Program-made: the position numbers and the translations under genes | Notes under the pieces: model-generated | Database searches by the model: none | Seen by the model: the letters and a program-made list of their open reading frames with translations, nothing else | What the model was told of the DNA's origin: nothing | Part shown: one piece after another, positions 7,786 through 14,546 of the stretch | How positions within the stretch are numbered: the stretch's first letter is position 1 | Layout of the letters: each line of letters begins with the position of its first letter | Assembly: GCA_027694045.1 (NCBI GenBank) | Contig: JAQEWB010000018.1 | Location: forward strand, 1-30,803 | Reading direction: 5' to 3' | DNA: 30,803 bases | Source: Bacillaceae bacterium OF18-1A | Lineage (GTDB): Bacteria > Bacillota > Bacilli > Bacillales > Bacillaceae_G

Positions 7786-9435
7786 TCAATCCTTAATACT
7801 ATAGATTTCATAAGGTAGTTTCGCAAATCTAATTTTATATTTCTCCAAATATTCTTCATCAAGGAATTTCATTGGTGCGAAAACTATTCGATTTCTATTT
7901 GGTTTAAATGAAGCAATTTGGTCCGCCTTATCTATATTAAGTGAAGTGCTTTTCAAATAATCCAAATCAGGTTTATAGAATAAGAAAACGTCATACTTAC
8001 TAGTCGACCCAATAAAATTATTCTCTACATTCACTACTTCTGGTTTGAATTCCTCTCCTGTTGCAATATAGAACAAGTATCTTGCCAAACTCTCATATGA
8101 AGGTAGGTTTTCACCACTTAAAATTTTATCGAATTCGATAGCTTCGCCTAATTCGAAATATGAAAATGTTCCGCCTAATCCGTCCTTTAAAACCTTACTT
8201 TTTGCATTAGGAACACCTTTAATAACACGTCTAATTCTTTCAGCAGTTAGTTCTTTCACATAATCTTCCATTTCGATTAAGATGAATTTATGCTTAGTAC
8301 CTTCCTCTTGGTTATACTCTAAAACAGCCTGTCCTGTTGAACCTGAACCCGCAAAAGAATCCAGTATCAAAGCTTCATCCTTCATTACAGCAAATTTAAT
8401 CAACCGTTTTATTAAGTCAGTTGATTTTGGAGTATCAAACACTTTTTTACCAAAAATTGCTTTAAGTTGATTTTGACCATTAGGTTTTAAGTCATACCAA
8501 AGATTGCTTAATAATTTTTTATCTGTCGGTGGTATATAATGTTCTGGTTTTCCATTGACTGATAACCTTAATAAATCTATTTCATCCCCAGTCTCTTCAA
8601 CATATTTCAAATACCATGAATCAATATTTTCTTGGCTGAGTTCAATATCGTTCTCACTAAACTCTTTGACGAGTTTCTCATAATTTTCCTTAGCCTCAAT
8701 ACTTCTAGTTTCGCCCCAACGCCATTGACCTGTTTCAGGTTTAATTCCAAATAATTCATACCGCATAGTTGGACGGTCAGTACCTCTCCAGTGATTATTC
8801 CATCCACCATCCTGAACATCTTCTAATTCAGCATATACTTTGTTAAATCTACGTTCAGGATTCTTGGTATAAACTAGTATAGATTCATATCCACTTGATA
8901 AAGAATCTATAGTTTCGAATTGGGCTTGTACATTTTTTACCCCTCTTCTTATTACAATAGAATCACGATAGTTTTCTTCACCAAATATCTCATTCATTAA
9001 GCTTTTAAGATGATGTTCCTCGTTGTAATCAATACTGATAAAAATAACACCCTCATCATGTAATAATTCCTTTAATAAATTTAATCTCGGCATCATCATA
9101 CAAAGCCATTTATCATGCCTACATAAATCTTCTTTGTCTACTACTTTCCCCAGCCATTCTTGAATCATTGGTGAATTAACATTATCATTGTAAACCCAAT
9201 GTTCATTCCCAGTATTATATGGTGGATCTATATAAATGCAATCAATCTTACCAGCATACGTAGGTAGAAGTGCTTTCAATGCTTTTAAATTATCACCTTG
9301 AATAATTAAGTTATCGTTATTTAATACCACATTTTCTGTAATGCTTAACTCTTTATTTGGAATTAAGTCATGATAACTTACAGTAACATGGTGGCTTTTA
9401 ACTTGACTCTTACCTTTAAATTGAATAGTTGGCAA
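7786..9435 (-). CDS. mod: Type III DNA methyltransferase (beta class, adenine-N6)
   Basis: Modification and site-recognition subunit of the Type III system. It should methylate adenine on one strand of a short asymmetric site and is needed by Res for recognition. The 549-residue protein has the catalytic DPPY (70-73, in YIDPPYNTG) ahead of the cofactor motif FAGSGSTG (361-368), the beta-class order used by Type III Mod proteins. The variable stretch between them (about 160-330) is the presumed target-recognition domain, so specificity cannot be predicted. Start: TTG at 9435 with GGAGGG seven bases upstream; the longer frame begins inside that site. No simple-sequence tract is seen in the gene, so there is no sign of phase variation. 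The 120 bases upstream carry one copy of the element's two-part motif. Confidence 0.94.
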   Translation of the reverse strand: MPTIQFKGKSQVKSHHVTVSYHDLIPNKELSITENVVLNNDNLIIQGDNLKALKALLPTYAGKIDCIYIDPPYNTGNEHWVYNDNVNSPMIQEWLGKVVDKEDLCRHDKWLCMMMPRLNLLKELLHDEGVIFISIDYNEEHHLKSLMNEIFGEENYRDSIVIRRGVKNVQAQFETIDSLSSGYESILVYTKNPERRFNKVYAELEDVQDGGWNNHWRGTDRPTMRYELFGIKPETGQWRWGETRSIEAKENYEKLVKEFSENDIELSQENIDSWYLKYVEETGDEIDLLRLSVNGKPEHYIPPTDKKLLSNLWYDLKPNGQNQLKAIFGKKVFDTPKSTDLIKRLIKFAVMKDEALILDSFAGSGSTGQAVLEYNQEEGTKHKFILIEMEDYVKELTAERIRRVIKGVPNAKSKVLKDGLGGTFSYFELGEAIEFDKILSGENLPSYESLARYLFYIATGEEFKPEVVNVENNFIGSTSKYDVFLFYKPDLDYLKSTSLNIDKADQIASFKPNRNRIVFAPMKFLDEEYLEKYKIRFAKLPYEIYSIKD

Positions 9436-9554
9436 TATTATTCCCTCCAAAAAAGTAACCTACTACTATAATACCTTATATCTTGATGATGTTACAGATT
9501 TTAAAAACTCCTATCCGTCCAATATTTTCAATGAATATGTCTTGTCAGTTAAGA

Positions 9555-9582
9555 ACTTGCAAATAAGGACTGAAATAGGACA
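9555..9582 (-). promoter_or_regulatory. Two-part motif, copy A (upstream of mod-res)
   Basis: Plus-strand ACTTGCA, 13 bases, ATAGGACA. The same two blocks at the same spacing recur at 15387-15414 and 17532-17559. It lies about 120 bases before the mod start and 200 before the divergent XRE gene. Weak -10-like hexamers follow on the minus strand, both TTAACT next to the motif and TATTAT near 9465. Regulation by this site is inferred. Confidence 0.55.
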
Positions 9583-9784
9583 TTGATTTTGAAAATAAAT
9601 TTTAAAAACTTGCTTTAATCACCTGTTACACTCCCAGTCCTCACAGACAAGTAATAGTAAGGGAAGTCTTATAGGTTTCCTACGGTGAATAATGTTATGG
9701 ATTTTCTCCTATGTTTAGGCGTGGTCTTTGTACCATGCTTTTTCTATTTACCCATAAACCCAAATTTATTGGAGGTGAAAACAT

Positions 9785-10066
9785 ATGTCATTGTACAGCA
9801 AAGATGATGTACCTTTCTTTCATGATTATGACTATCGCTACATTCGAGAAGTGAGGCGTTTACGTAACCTTACTTTGGTTAAATTTAATTCTCATATGAA
9901 GGTGGACGTTGCTGATCTTAGCCGATTGGAAAACGGTTTGCTACCATTCAGCGTCCATTACCAATCAAAATTCCATGAAGCATTACAAGAACTTTCGGTA
10001 TCAAATTTAGAACTAATTTCAGTGAAGAGAATCATTGAATTAAAACAACAACGAGGAATCAACTAA
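9785..10066 (+). CDS. XRE-like helix-turn-helix regulator
   Basis: 93 residues. The stretch IREVRRLRNLTLVKFNSHMK...ADLSRLENGLLPF (about 20-60) follows the Cro/CI helix-turn-helix pattern: a basic first helix, LT at the second, and SRLENG at the end of the recognition region. Likely a small DNA-binding repressor or activator of the element. The ATG is preceded by GGAGGTGAAAACAT, a strong ribosome-binding site. It faces away from mod-res across a 349-base intergenic region and begins a plus-strand cluster with two genes immediately behind it. It is the best local candidate for the factor that reads the two-part motif, but nothing in the sequence proves that. Confidence 0.65.
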   Translation: MSLYSKDDVPFFHDYDYRYIREVRRLRNLTLVKFNSHMKVDVADLSRLENGLLPFSVHYQSKFHEALQELSVSNLELISVKRIIELKQQRGIN

Positions 10067-10078
10067 GGAGGAAATTAC

Positions 10079-10741
10079 ATGTTAAAGATTGACCGTTCAG
10101 CAGTGGATACAGCTATTGAGGAAATGGAACTATTTACAGCTACCAAAGAAGTATTAAAACAATATGAAGCAGAGAAAGAGGTATTAGAAAAGCGTGGGGA
10201 CGCATTAGCGGAAAGATTGGCACAGTTACAGGAACAACATACCCAAACTCTAATTGATAGAGAAGTGGCAAAGGACAATCCATCTGACTACATTTATCTA
10301 TCAACACAGCTAACTAAAATTGATGATGAGGTAAAGATACTTCTATCACTTCAAGACCAATTAAAAGACGCTTTCACAGCACTGAAGCAGAAGTTCGCAC
10401 CAACTATTAAAGAGACATATCGACAAGACCTGAGAGAGAAGGACAAACTTCATGTGAATGATATAGTCGATTCTGTACGTTATGAACTGATTAAATCTAT
10501 TTATGATTACGCTAGGGAAATTAGAAACCAGCAAGCACCTTTAATGACTACTATTGGTGAGTTTTTGGACGATAAGGAAGTTATGGAAACGAATAGAGGT
10601 TTCCAGCGTTTATTCGAATTTGACAGAACGAATCTGTATTACAGCGAATCTCAAAAATCTGTTATCCATCGACAAGACATTTTTACAGCTTGTTCAGGGA
10701 ATTTCCCAACTAACATCACCCAACCAAAGGACGTGAAATAA
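10079..10741 (+). CDS. Coiled-coil protein of unknown function
   Basis: 220 residues, no family recognised. The first half (about 10-130) is charged and heptad-like (VLKQYEAEKEVLEKRGDALA, QLTKIDDEVKILLSLQDQLK), as expected for a long coiled coil. There is no signal peptide or membrane segment. Such proteins are common in phages and phage-like elements. It starts 12 bases after the XRE gene with a good AAGGAGG site and abuts the next gene, so it belongs to the same operon. Confidence 0.7.
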   Translation: MLKIDRSAVDTAIEEMELFTATKEVLKQYEAEKEVLEKRGDALAERLAQLQEQHTQTLIDREVAKDNPSDYIYLSTQLTKIDDEVKILLSLQDQLKDAFTALKQKFAPTIKETYRQDLREKDKLHVNDIVDSVRYELIKSIYDYAREIRNQQAPLMTTIGEFLDDKEVMETNRGFQRLFEFDRTNLYYSESQKSVIHRQDIFTACSGNFPTNITQPKDVK

Positions 10742-10933
10742 ATGCAACTAGACAAAATTACTCAAGGATTGAAACAAGAGATTCCAAAGGTTGAACCAAC
10801 ACCTTTGGATGATATTGCTATTAGAAAATCTATCTCAGAACGTAACACACCGATTGTAATCGCATTGCCACATTCAGTTATACGTTTCAAAAAAAGCAAA
10901 ACTAAAGAAGAACAAGAGAACCCAGCCGAATAA
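10742..10933 (+). CDS. Small hypothetical protein
   Basis: 63 residues, charged C-terminus (RFKKSKTKEEQENPAE), no recognisable domain. Its ATG directly follows the TAA of the previous gene, and GTGA overlaps that stop, which suggests translational coupling. The stop lies inside the terminator hairpin that closes this operon. Confidence 0.6.
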   Translation: MQLDKITQGLKQEIPKVEPTPLDDIAIRKSISERNTPIVIALPHSVIRFKKSKTKEEQENPAE

Positions 10934-10945
10934 TGGTTGGGTTTT
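10919..10945 (+). terminator. Terminator of the XRE operon
   Basis: AACCCAGCC pairs with GGTTGGGTT (one G-U pair) around a 7-base loop, then TTTTCTGTTTT. It overlaps the last codons of the 63-residue gene. Confidence 0.75.
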
Positions 10946-10970
10946 CTGTTTTAAAAGGGGATATGGAGAA

Positions 10971-11339
10971 ATGAGTTTATTAAATAAAGATACACATAAG
11001 AAAGTTCAATCATTAGCTAAAAGTACATGTGCCAACTTTGTAGACGGTGGCTGTGTTTTTGGTGGTGCTTGCGATTACTTTACAAAGTATGAAGGCAGTA
11101 TTTCCTGTGATTACTTTGAACAATCTGTACTACCAGCAGATAAGGAACTAGAACAAACCTACAAAGAACAGCATGGAATCATTTATGTTGAGAAATCTAT
11201 TGGCAAATATGACCGTACTTGCAAGGGCTGTGATAAGCAATTTAGGACGGATTCTAAGAATGTTTTAACGTGTTCAAATGAATGTAGATCAGAATTGCGT
11301 AAACAAACCAAGAGAAAGCATTATCTAGGACAAAGTTAA
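10971..11339 (+). CDS. Cysteine-rich zinc-finger-like protein (Cys-rich VLP-like N-terminus)
   Basis: 122 residues with two cysteine clusters. The first is KSTCANFVDGGCVFGGACDYF...CDYF (Cys20, 28, 34, 46), which resembles the cysteine-rich VLP domain often found near mobilisation genes of Firmicutes elements. The second is CKGCDKQF...CSNECR (Cys84, 87, 101, 105), a typical treble-clef or zinc-ribbon knuckle. It is probably a zinc-stabilised nucleic-acid-binding protein. The ATG follows GGAGAA. No relaxase is nearby, so the mobilisation link rests only on the domain resemblance. Confidence 0.6.
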   Translation: MSLLNKDTHKKVQSLAKSTCANFVDGGCVFGGACDYFTKYEGSISCDYFEQSVLPADKELEQTYKEQHGIIYVEKSIGKYDRTCKGCDKQFRTDSKNVLTCSNECRSELRKQTKRKHYLGQS

Positions 11340-11355
11340 AAGTGAAAAGCCTTAT

Positions 11356-11448
11356 ATGACGGGCTTTGTAGCTGGTCAAATTGAAGAAAAACGAGAGGGT
11401 AAGGTATTTGTACCTAACTTACTTTGCATTTTCCAAGAATGGCTTTAA
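11356..11448 (+). CDS. Possible 30-residue protein or gene tail
   Basis: Frame from ATG 11356 to TAA 11448 beginning MTGFVAGQIEEKREGK and ending in a hydrophobic IFQEWL. Protein-like composition, but only a poor ribosome-binding site (GTGAAAAG). It lies between two copies of the 13-mer GGACAAAGTTAAA (11328-11340 and 11462-11474), the first of which contains the stop of the previous gene. It may be a decayed C-terminal fragment caught between short repeats. Confidence 0.3.
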   Translation: MTGFVAGQIEEKREGKVFVPNLLCIFQEWL

Positions 11449-11498
11449 ATCAGTCTCATTGGGACAAAGTTAAATCTAATTTTAAAGGAGGAACTATT

Positions 11499-11759
11499 AT
11501 GGCACGCAAAAAGAAGTTGGTATTGAGTAATGAAAAGCTAATCAAAGAGATAGATAGACGTATTTCAGAAGGCGAAAAGGTGAAAACAATAGCTTCCGCA
11601 TTAGGTTTAAATCCTGGCATTGTCCAAGAATTTGTACATTTAACTAAACTCAAACATAAGCCAGAACAGGAGGCATTACAGGTTAAACCGACTGAGTACT
11701 TAAATTGTTTTGGTGACTATTTTAATAAATTAAATGACAAGAAACATGAGAGGGACTAA
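11499..11759 (+). CDS. Small basic helix-turn-helix-like protein
   Basis: 86 residues, start MARKKKLVLSNEKL with AAAGGAGG eight bases upstream; a longer frame from 11424 has no such site. The centre KVKTIASALGLNPGIVQEFV looks like a short helix-turn-helix of the kind used to sense or bind DNA, but there is no strong family match by eye. Its stop overlaps, tail to tail, the stop of the minus-strand gene by three bases. Confidence 0.6.
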   Translation: MARKKKLVLSNEKLIKEIDRRISEGEKVKTIASALGLNPGIVQEFVHLTKLKHKPEQEALQVKPTEYLNCFGDYFNKLNDKKHERD

Positions 11760-11780
11760 TTTAATTGTCCCTTTTGCTTT
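11751..11780. terminator. Bidirectional terminator between convergent genes
   Basis: AGGGAC and GTCCCT form a 6-bp stem with a 10-base loop exactly over the two overlapping stop codons, with TTTTGCTTTTTC on the plus side. It is less convincing on the minus strand. Confidence 0.55.
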
Positions 11781-12076
11781 TTCCCTTCCCAGCGATTCTT
11801 ATTTACTTCTCTTATCTCACTTAATCCCTTGTGTACATCAGCAAAGCCTCGTTCGAATGTAGCTTTTAGTCCTTTATGTACACCTCTTAAATTGTCCAAC
11901 TTACCTTCTACTGAGGCTGAGGTTTCCCCATTTAACTTATCCGTTTTACTGTCCACCATATCTAAACTATCCTCCACCTTACCTAAACTACCCTCTATTT
12001 TATCTAACCTACTATCAATTTCTGTTAACTTTGCTAGTATATGTTTTGCTAATTCAAGTTCTTTCTCTGTTGCCAT
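11756..12076 (-). CDS. Short coiled-coil protein
   Basis: 106 residues, almost entirely hydrophilic heptads (KLTEIDSRLDKIEGSLGKVE, SLDMVDSKTDKLNGE) with a basic tail. No membrane segment. I do not recognise a function; it could oligomerise with the coiled-coil protein encoded just upstream. The ATG has GGGAGGGAT upstream and overlaps the preceding gene by 28 bases. Confidence 0.6.
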   Translation of the reverse strand: MATEKELELAKHILAKLTEIDSRLDKIEGSLGKVEDSLDMVDSKTDKLNGETSASVEGKLDNLRGVHKGLKATFERGFADVHKGLSEIREVNKNRWEGKKQKGQLN

Positions 12077-12246
12077 GTAGAGATCCCTCCCATAATTTCT
12101 TGTTGATTACTACAAAACTCAGAATAGAATCCCTTCATTTCATTACGAAAGTCAGCGACCTCACTCTTTAATTCTTTCACATCCTGTGCCATTTCCGTTA
12201 CCATTTCATATATCTGTTCCAACAATTTCTTCTCATTTTCTGTCAT
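12049..12246 (-). CDS. Short coiled-coil protein, first of a coupled pair
   Basis: 65 residues, heptad pattern LLEQIYEMVTEMAQDVKELK followed by SEVADFRNEMKGFYSEF. The start ATG has AGGGGG eight bases upstream. Its 3' end overlaps the next coiled-coil gene, so the two form one small operon. Similar in style to short phage-associated coiled-coil proteins, with no diagnostic motif. Confidence 0.55.
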   Translation of the reverse strand: MTENEKKLLEQIYEMVTEMAQDVKELKSEVADFRNEMKGFYSEFCSNQQEIMGGISTWQQRKNLN

Positions 12247-12428
12247 GGCAGCAAGCCCCCTAAAAAGTTTTCAAAACCACCGCAAAATTATATTTTAAAA
12301 AAGCGGTCATCTAATTATAGCAAAATCCGTAACCACCCCCTTCCAGCCATAAAGCTTAATGACTTGCGGTTGACCACTTTCTACAATATTTTCCCCGTTA
12401 CTATTACTATCCTTCCCTATATAATAAA

Positions 12429-12460
12429 AAGAGAGTATTGAGTGATTTCAATACTCTTTT
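12429..12460 (-). terminator. Terminator of the WGR-like gene
   Basis: Perfect GAGTATTGA/TCAATACTC stem with a 6-base loop and T-rich flank (minus strand CTCTTTTTATTAT), 18 bases after the stop. Confidence 0.82.
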
Positions 12461-12477
12461 CATGATTATTGTCCTAA

Positions 12478-13032
12478 TCAACTAGGGTACAAAGTAATAT
12501 ATTGACCATTTAAGTGATTAAGATAGGAGATTTTTACTCCCTCAACCAAGTTTTCATTTTCAAGTACCTTAATAATTTCTTTTGCAGCCTTTTTAACATC
12601 TATTACATAATTAAAAATTTCGGCAACCCCCATTCCCATTCCTCCACCATCACAATGGCCGTTCCCAGTCCAAAATAAACATCCATCAATTATATCTTGC
12701 ATGGAATGTCTTTTTTTTAGTATTTCTTCGATTTTATCTTTTTTATAGTTATATTCCACTAAAAGATCAATTAGGTCATGTTCTTCTATATATCGAAACC
12801 CTTCTTTAATCTTTTGATTAACTAATTCATCTATTGATTCATTTGCTTTTTCAGATAATGACAACTGTATTTCTCTTGTTTCTCCTATATCTCCAACAGA
12901 ACCAGAATGAACTTTTAATGTCATTCCATCTTTCCAAATGTACCAATATAAAAATCCATTACCACCCTTCTTAATCAATTTAGTCAATGTATCTCCTTCA
13001 AATTTATTAGGATTTTGACGAGGGATTTTCAA
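12478..13032 (-). CDS. WGR-like domain protein, unknown function
   Basis: 184 residues. The part GNGFLYWYIWKDGMTLKVHS...IGETREI...NQKIKEGFRYIE (about 26-82) follows the layout of a WGR domain: aromatic first strand, a GS.GxIGet turn in place of WGRIGt.G, then a helix ending in eKlkkGY-like KIKEGF. WGR domains occur in DNA-linked and DNA-damage-associated proteins. The C-terminal half, with CLFWTGNGHCDGGGMGMG, is unknown to me; its Cys/His residues could bind metal. I chose the TTG at 13032 because AGGAG lies eight bases before it. It is monocistronic with its own terminator. A 12-bp palindrome TAGGACGTCCTA lies 25 bases upstream. Confidence 0.6.
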   Translation of the reverse strand: MKIPRQNPNKFEGDTLTKLIKKGGNGFLYWYIWKDGMTLKVHSGSVGDIGETREIQLSLSEKANESIDELVNQKIKEGFRYIEEHDLIDLLVEYNYKKDKIEEILKKRHSMQDIIDGCLFWTGNGHCDGGGMGMGVAEIFNYVIDVKKAAKEIIKVLENENLVEGVKISYLNHLNGQYITLYPS

Positions 13033-13056
13033 TTTAATCTCTCCTATCAAATTTAT

Positions 13057-13068
13057 TAGGACGTCCTA
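13057..13068. promoter_or_regulatory. Palindromic operator candidate TAGGACGTCCTA
   Basis: Perfect 12-bp palindrome, 25 bases before the start of the WGR-like gene. Each half is TAGGAC, the same hexamer that ends the element's two-part motif (ATAGGACA), so the same protein could bind here as a head-to-head dimer. Confidence 0.45.
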
Positions 13069-13130
13069 TTACTAATATCCCCCCGCCAGCGTCTTTAATA
13101 CCTATTTTTATATAATTAAAAGTTAGTAGA

Positions 13131-13210
13131 TTACACGAGATAATACGAGATAATACGAGGTTTCACTGGATTACACTGATATACACAGGTTAACACTGAT
13201 ATACATAAAA
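13131..13210. repeat. Array of eight 10-bp units in exact helical phase
   Basis: Successive units are TTACACGAGA, TAATACGAGA, TAATACGAGG, TTTCACTGGA, TTACACTGAT, ATACACAGGT, TAACACTGAT and ATACATAAAA, giving a rough consensus TWACACtgat. Every unit is exactly 10 bases, so equivalent positions fall on one face of the helix. Iteron or centromere-like protein-binding arrays look like this. It does not encode a protein. Confidence 0.75.
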
Positions 13211-13349
13211 ATTATTGTATAAAACCTGTTTTGATTTCTTTCTAAAAAAGTAATTTTTAAATTTTAGTGGAACCCTAATCCTCCGTACTAAAAGTTTAAC
13301 TTGTTGTAGGTATACGAAGGGTAATTCCATTTAACACCATAAAAAACTT

Positions 13350-13374
13350 CACAAACTATAGCATATATTTTACA
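13350..13374 (+). repeat. Repeat flanking the resolvase module, left copy
   Basis: CACAAACT-AT-AGCATATATTTTACA. The 15-mer AGCATATATTTTACA recurs exactly at 14621-14635, again preceded by CACAA.CT. Same orientation, about 1.26 kb apart, on the two sides of the hairpin, pyrimidine block and resolvase. Confidence 0.65.
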
Positions 13375-13393
13375 GACTGTAGACCGTCTCCTA

Positions 13394-13426
13394 GACACCC
13401 ACGCCCCCCCATAGGGTGGGGGTGTC
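13394..13426. other. GC-rich hairpin, oriT/nick-region-like
   Basis: GACACCC pairs perfectly with GGGTGTC around a C-run/G-run interior that can pair further (CCC with GGG). Such a C-rich hairpin is exceptional in this A/T-rich element. Runs of C next to ACG also occur at transfer or rolling-circle origins of Firmicutes elements, as I remember them. No relaxase gene is visible, so this is only a candidate. Confidence 0.35.
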
Positions 13427-13493
13427 CGTATATAAAAATGCAATAGACTTCGCAACGTCACCGCAATATGTCATTGCAACTATCCTAGCTAAT

Positions 13494-13690
13494 CTCATTC
13501 ATTACTTATTTGTTCATTGTTCTTTCTTTATTCGTTTGTTTGTTCTTCATTCATTGGTTTTTCCCTTGCTTTTATCCTCGCCTCATGTTGTGTGTTATAC
13601 CCTGTCCTTCCTGGTGTCTTTGCTATCCTGTCATTGCTTTACTATCCTTGCTGTTGCCCCTCTTGGATCTATGCCCTACTGTATGCCTAT
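13494..13690 (+). other. Pyrimidine-rich low-complexity block
   Basis: The plus strand is dominated by T and C. It starts with a degenerate 4-base rhythm (ATTC/TTTG/TTCA steps, about 13494-13560) and continues with repeated TTGCTNTATCC-like pieces. All three plus frames stay open because stop codons need purines; this is composition, not coding. Confidence 0.55.
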
Positions 13691-13822
13691 GTATATAGCA
13701 GTGGTATGCGGTATATAGTGCCATGACCTATCCCTGCCCTTTTAATAGGGATTTATGATTGAGACACACCCCTTGTCCCTGTGCTACAAAACAGCCTCCT
13801 CCAAAAGTCTTGAGTTTTGATT

Positions 13823-13940
13823 GTCTATAAGTTCAAAGTTTGGGACAGTCTAAAAAACACTTGAATTTCCCCAAAAAATAGTCCTTTACAACGTCTAAAA
13901 GTTAGTCTAAAATAAGTTGCACAGAAGTCACTTAGACTTC
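13823..13940. promoter_or_regulatory. Candidate resolvase recombination/operator region
   Basis: GTCTA occurs at 13823, 13848, 13893 and 13905, the last two within GTCTAAAA-GTTA-GTCTAAAA. They are followed by the 17-base inverted repeat GAAGTC-ACTTA-GACTTC (13924-13940) and by TTGCACA (13916-13922), a motif that recurs after the gene. Serine resolvases usually recombine at, and repress from, sites just before their own gene, which is the basis for this call. Confidence 0.45.
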
Positions 13941-13966
13941 AAGACAACGAAAAGAGGTTTTACATA

Positions 13967-14533
13967 ATGACTATTATTGGATATGGACGTGTTTCAACTA
14001 AGGATCAATCACTAGAATTACAAGAGGAAAAGCTAAAAGAATATGGCTGTGAGAAAATATTTATGGAAAAGCAAAGTGGTGCTAAATCTGATAGAGAAGA
14101 ACTCGCTAAAGCATTAGAATATTTAAGAGAAGGTGACAAGCTGGTTGTGTATAAGATTGACAGACTAGCTAGAAGTACATTTGATTTACATAAGATTGCT
14201 AAGGACTTAGAGGAACGAGGTATAGCGTTAGTATTCATCAAAGAACAAATTGATTTCTCTACACCAAGCGGTAAGTTCATGTTTACTATGTTAGGTGCAG
14301 TTGCTGAATTTGAAAGAGATATTATTAACGAGAGAACAGCAGAAGGTCGTGAACGTGCTAAAGCTAAAGGCACACATATGGGACGTAAAGGCAAGGCTGA
14401 GAAGGACGTTAAAAAGGCTTTGAAGTTGTATGATGAAAGAGAATCTAATGGACTGTCTGTAAATGAAATAGTTAAAATGACAGGCGTTCCACGTTCTACT
14501 ATTTACGCTAAAGCAAAGCAAGGGGCGAACTAA
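13967..14533 (+). CDS. Serine recombinase of the resolvase/invertase family
   Basis: Small site-specific recombinase, 188 residues, likely to resolve multimers of the element or invert a segment. The catalytic domain reads IGYGRVST with nucleophile Ser10, then DRLARS (active-site arginines), the TPSGKFMFTMLGAVAEFER region and the dimer helix. The C-terminal helix-turn-helix is LSVNEIVKMTGVPRSTIYAK. All key residues are present. Closest in style to TnpR/Bin/Hin enzymes, not the large serine integrases. The ATG has AAGAGG upstream. It is a lone gene surrounded by repeats (13350-13374, 14613-14635) and does not lie next to the element end, which argues against it being the integration enzyme. 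Confidence 0.92.
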   Translation: MTIIGYGRVSTKDQSLELQEEKLKEYGCEKIFMEKQSGAKSDREELAKALEYLREGDKLVVYKIDRLARSTFDLHKIAKDLEERGIALVFIKEQIDFSTPSGKFMFTMLGAVAEFERDIINERTAEGRERAKAKGTHMGRKGKAEKDVKKALKLYDERESNGLSVNEIVKMTGVPRSTIYAKAKQGAN

Positions 14534-14546
14534 TCGCCTCTTATTT
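14522..14546 (+). terminator. Weak terminator over the resolvase stop codon
   Basis: GGGGCGA pairs with TCGCCTC (one G-U) around ACTAA, then TTATTT. The stop codon is in the loop. Confidence 0.45.

Larger units (their letters stand above)
13051..13966. other. Gene-free 0.9-kb region with repeats and structure
   Basis: No supported gene. It contains, in order, a 12-bp palindrome (13057-13068), an 80-bp array with 10-bp period (13131-13210), one copy of a repeat also found after the resolvase (13350-13374), a GC-rich hairpin (13394-13426), a pyrimidine-rich block (about 13494-13690) and a cluster of GTCTA motifs before the resolvase. The density of such signals suggests an origin, transfer or partition region of the element. 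That reading is inference. Confidence 0.6.

Noticed and set aside
13131..13210. CRISPR-like array
   Set aside because: Units are 10 bp with no spacers and no cas genes; it is a phased motif array instead.
13416..13726. Three overlapping hydrophobic plus-strand frames that look like small membrane proteins
   Set aside because: All three frames are open at once because the strand is pyrimidine-rich; there is no ribosome-binding site and codon use is unlike the neighbours.
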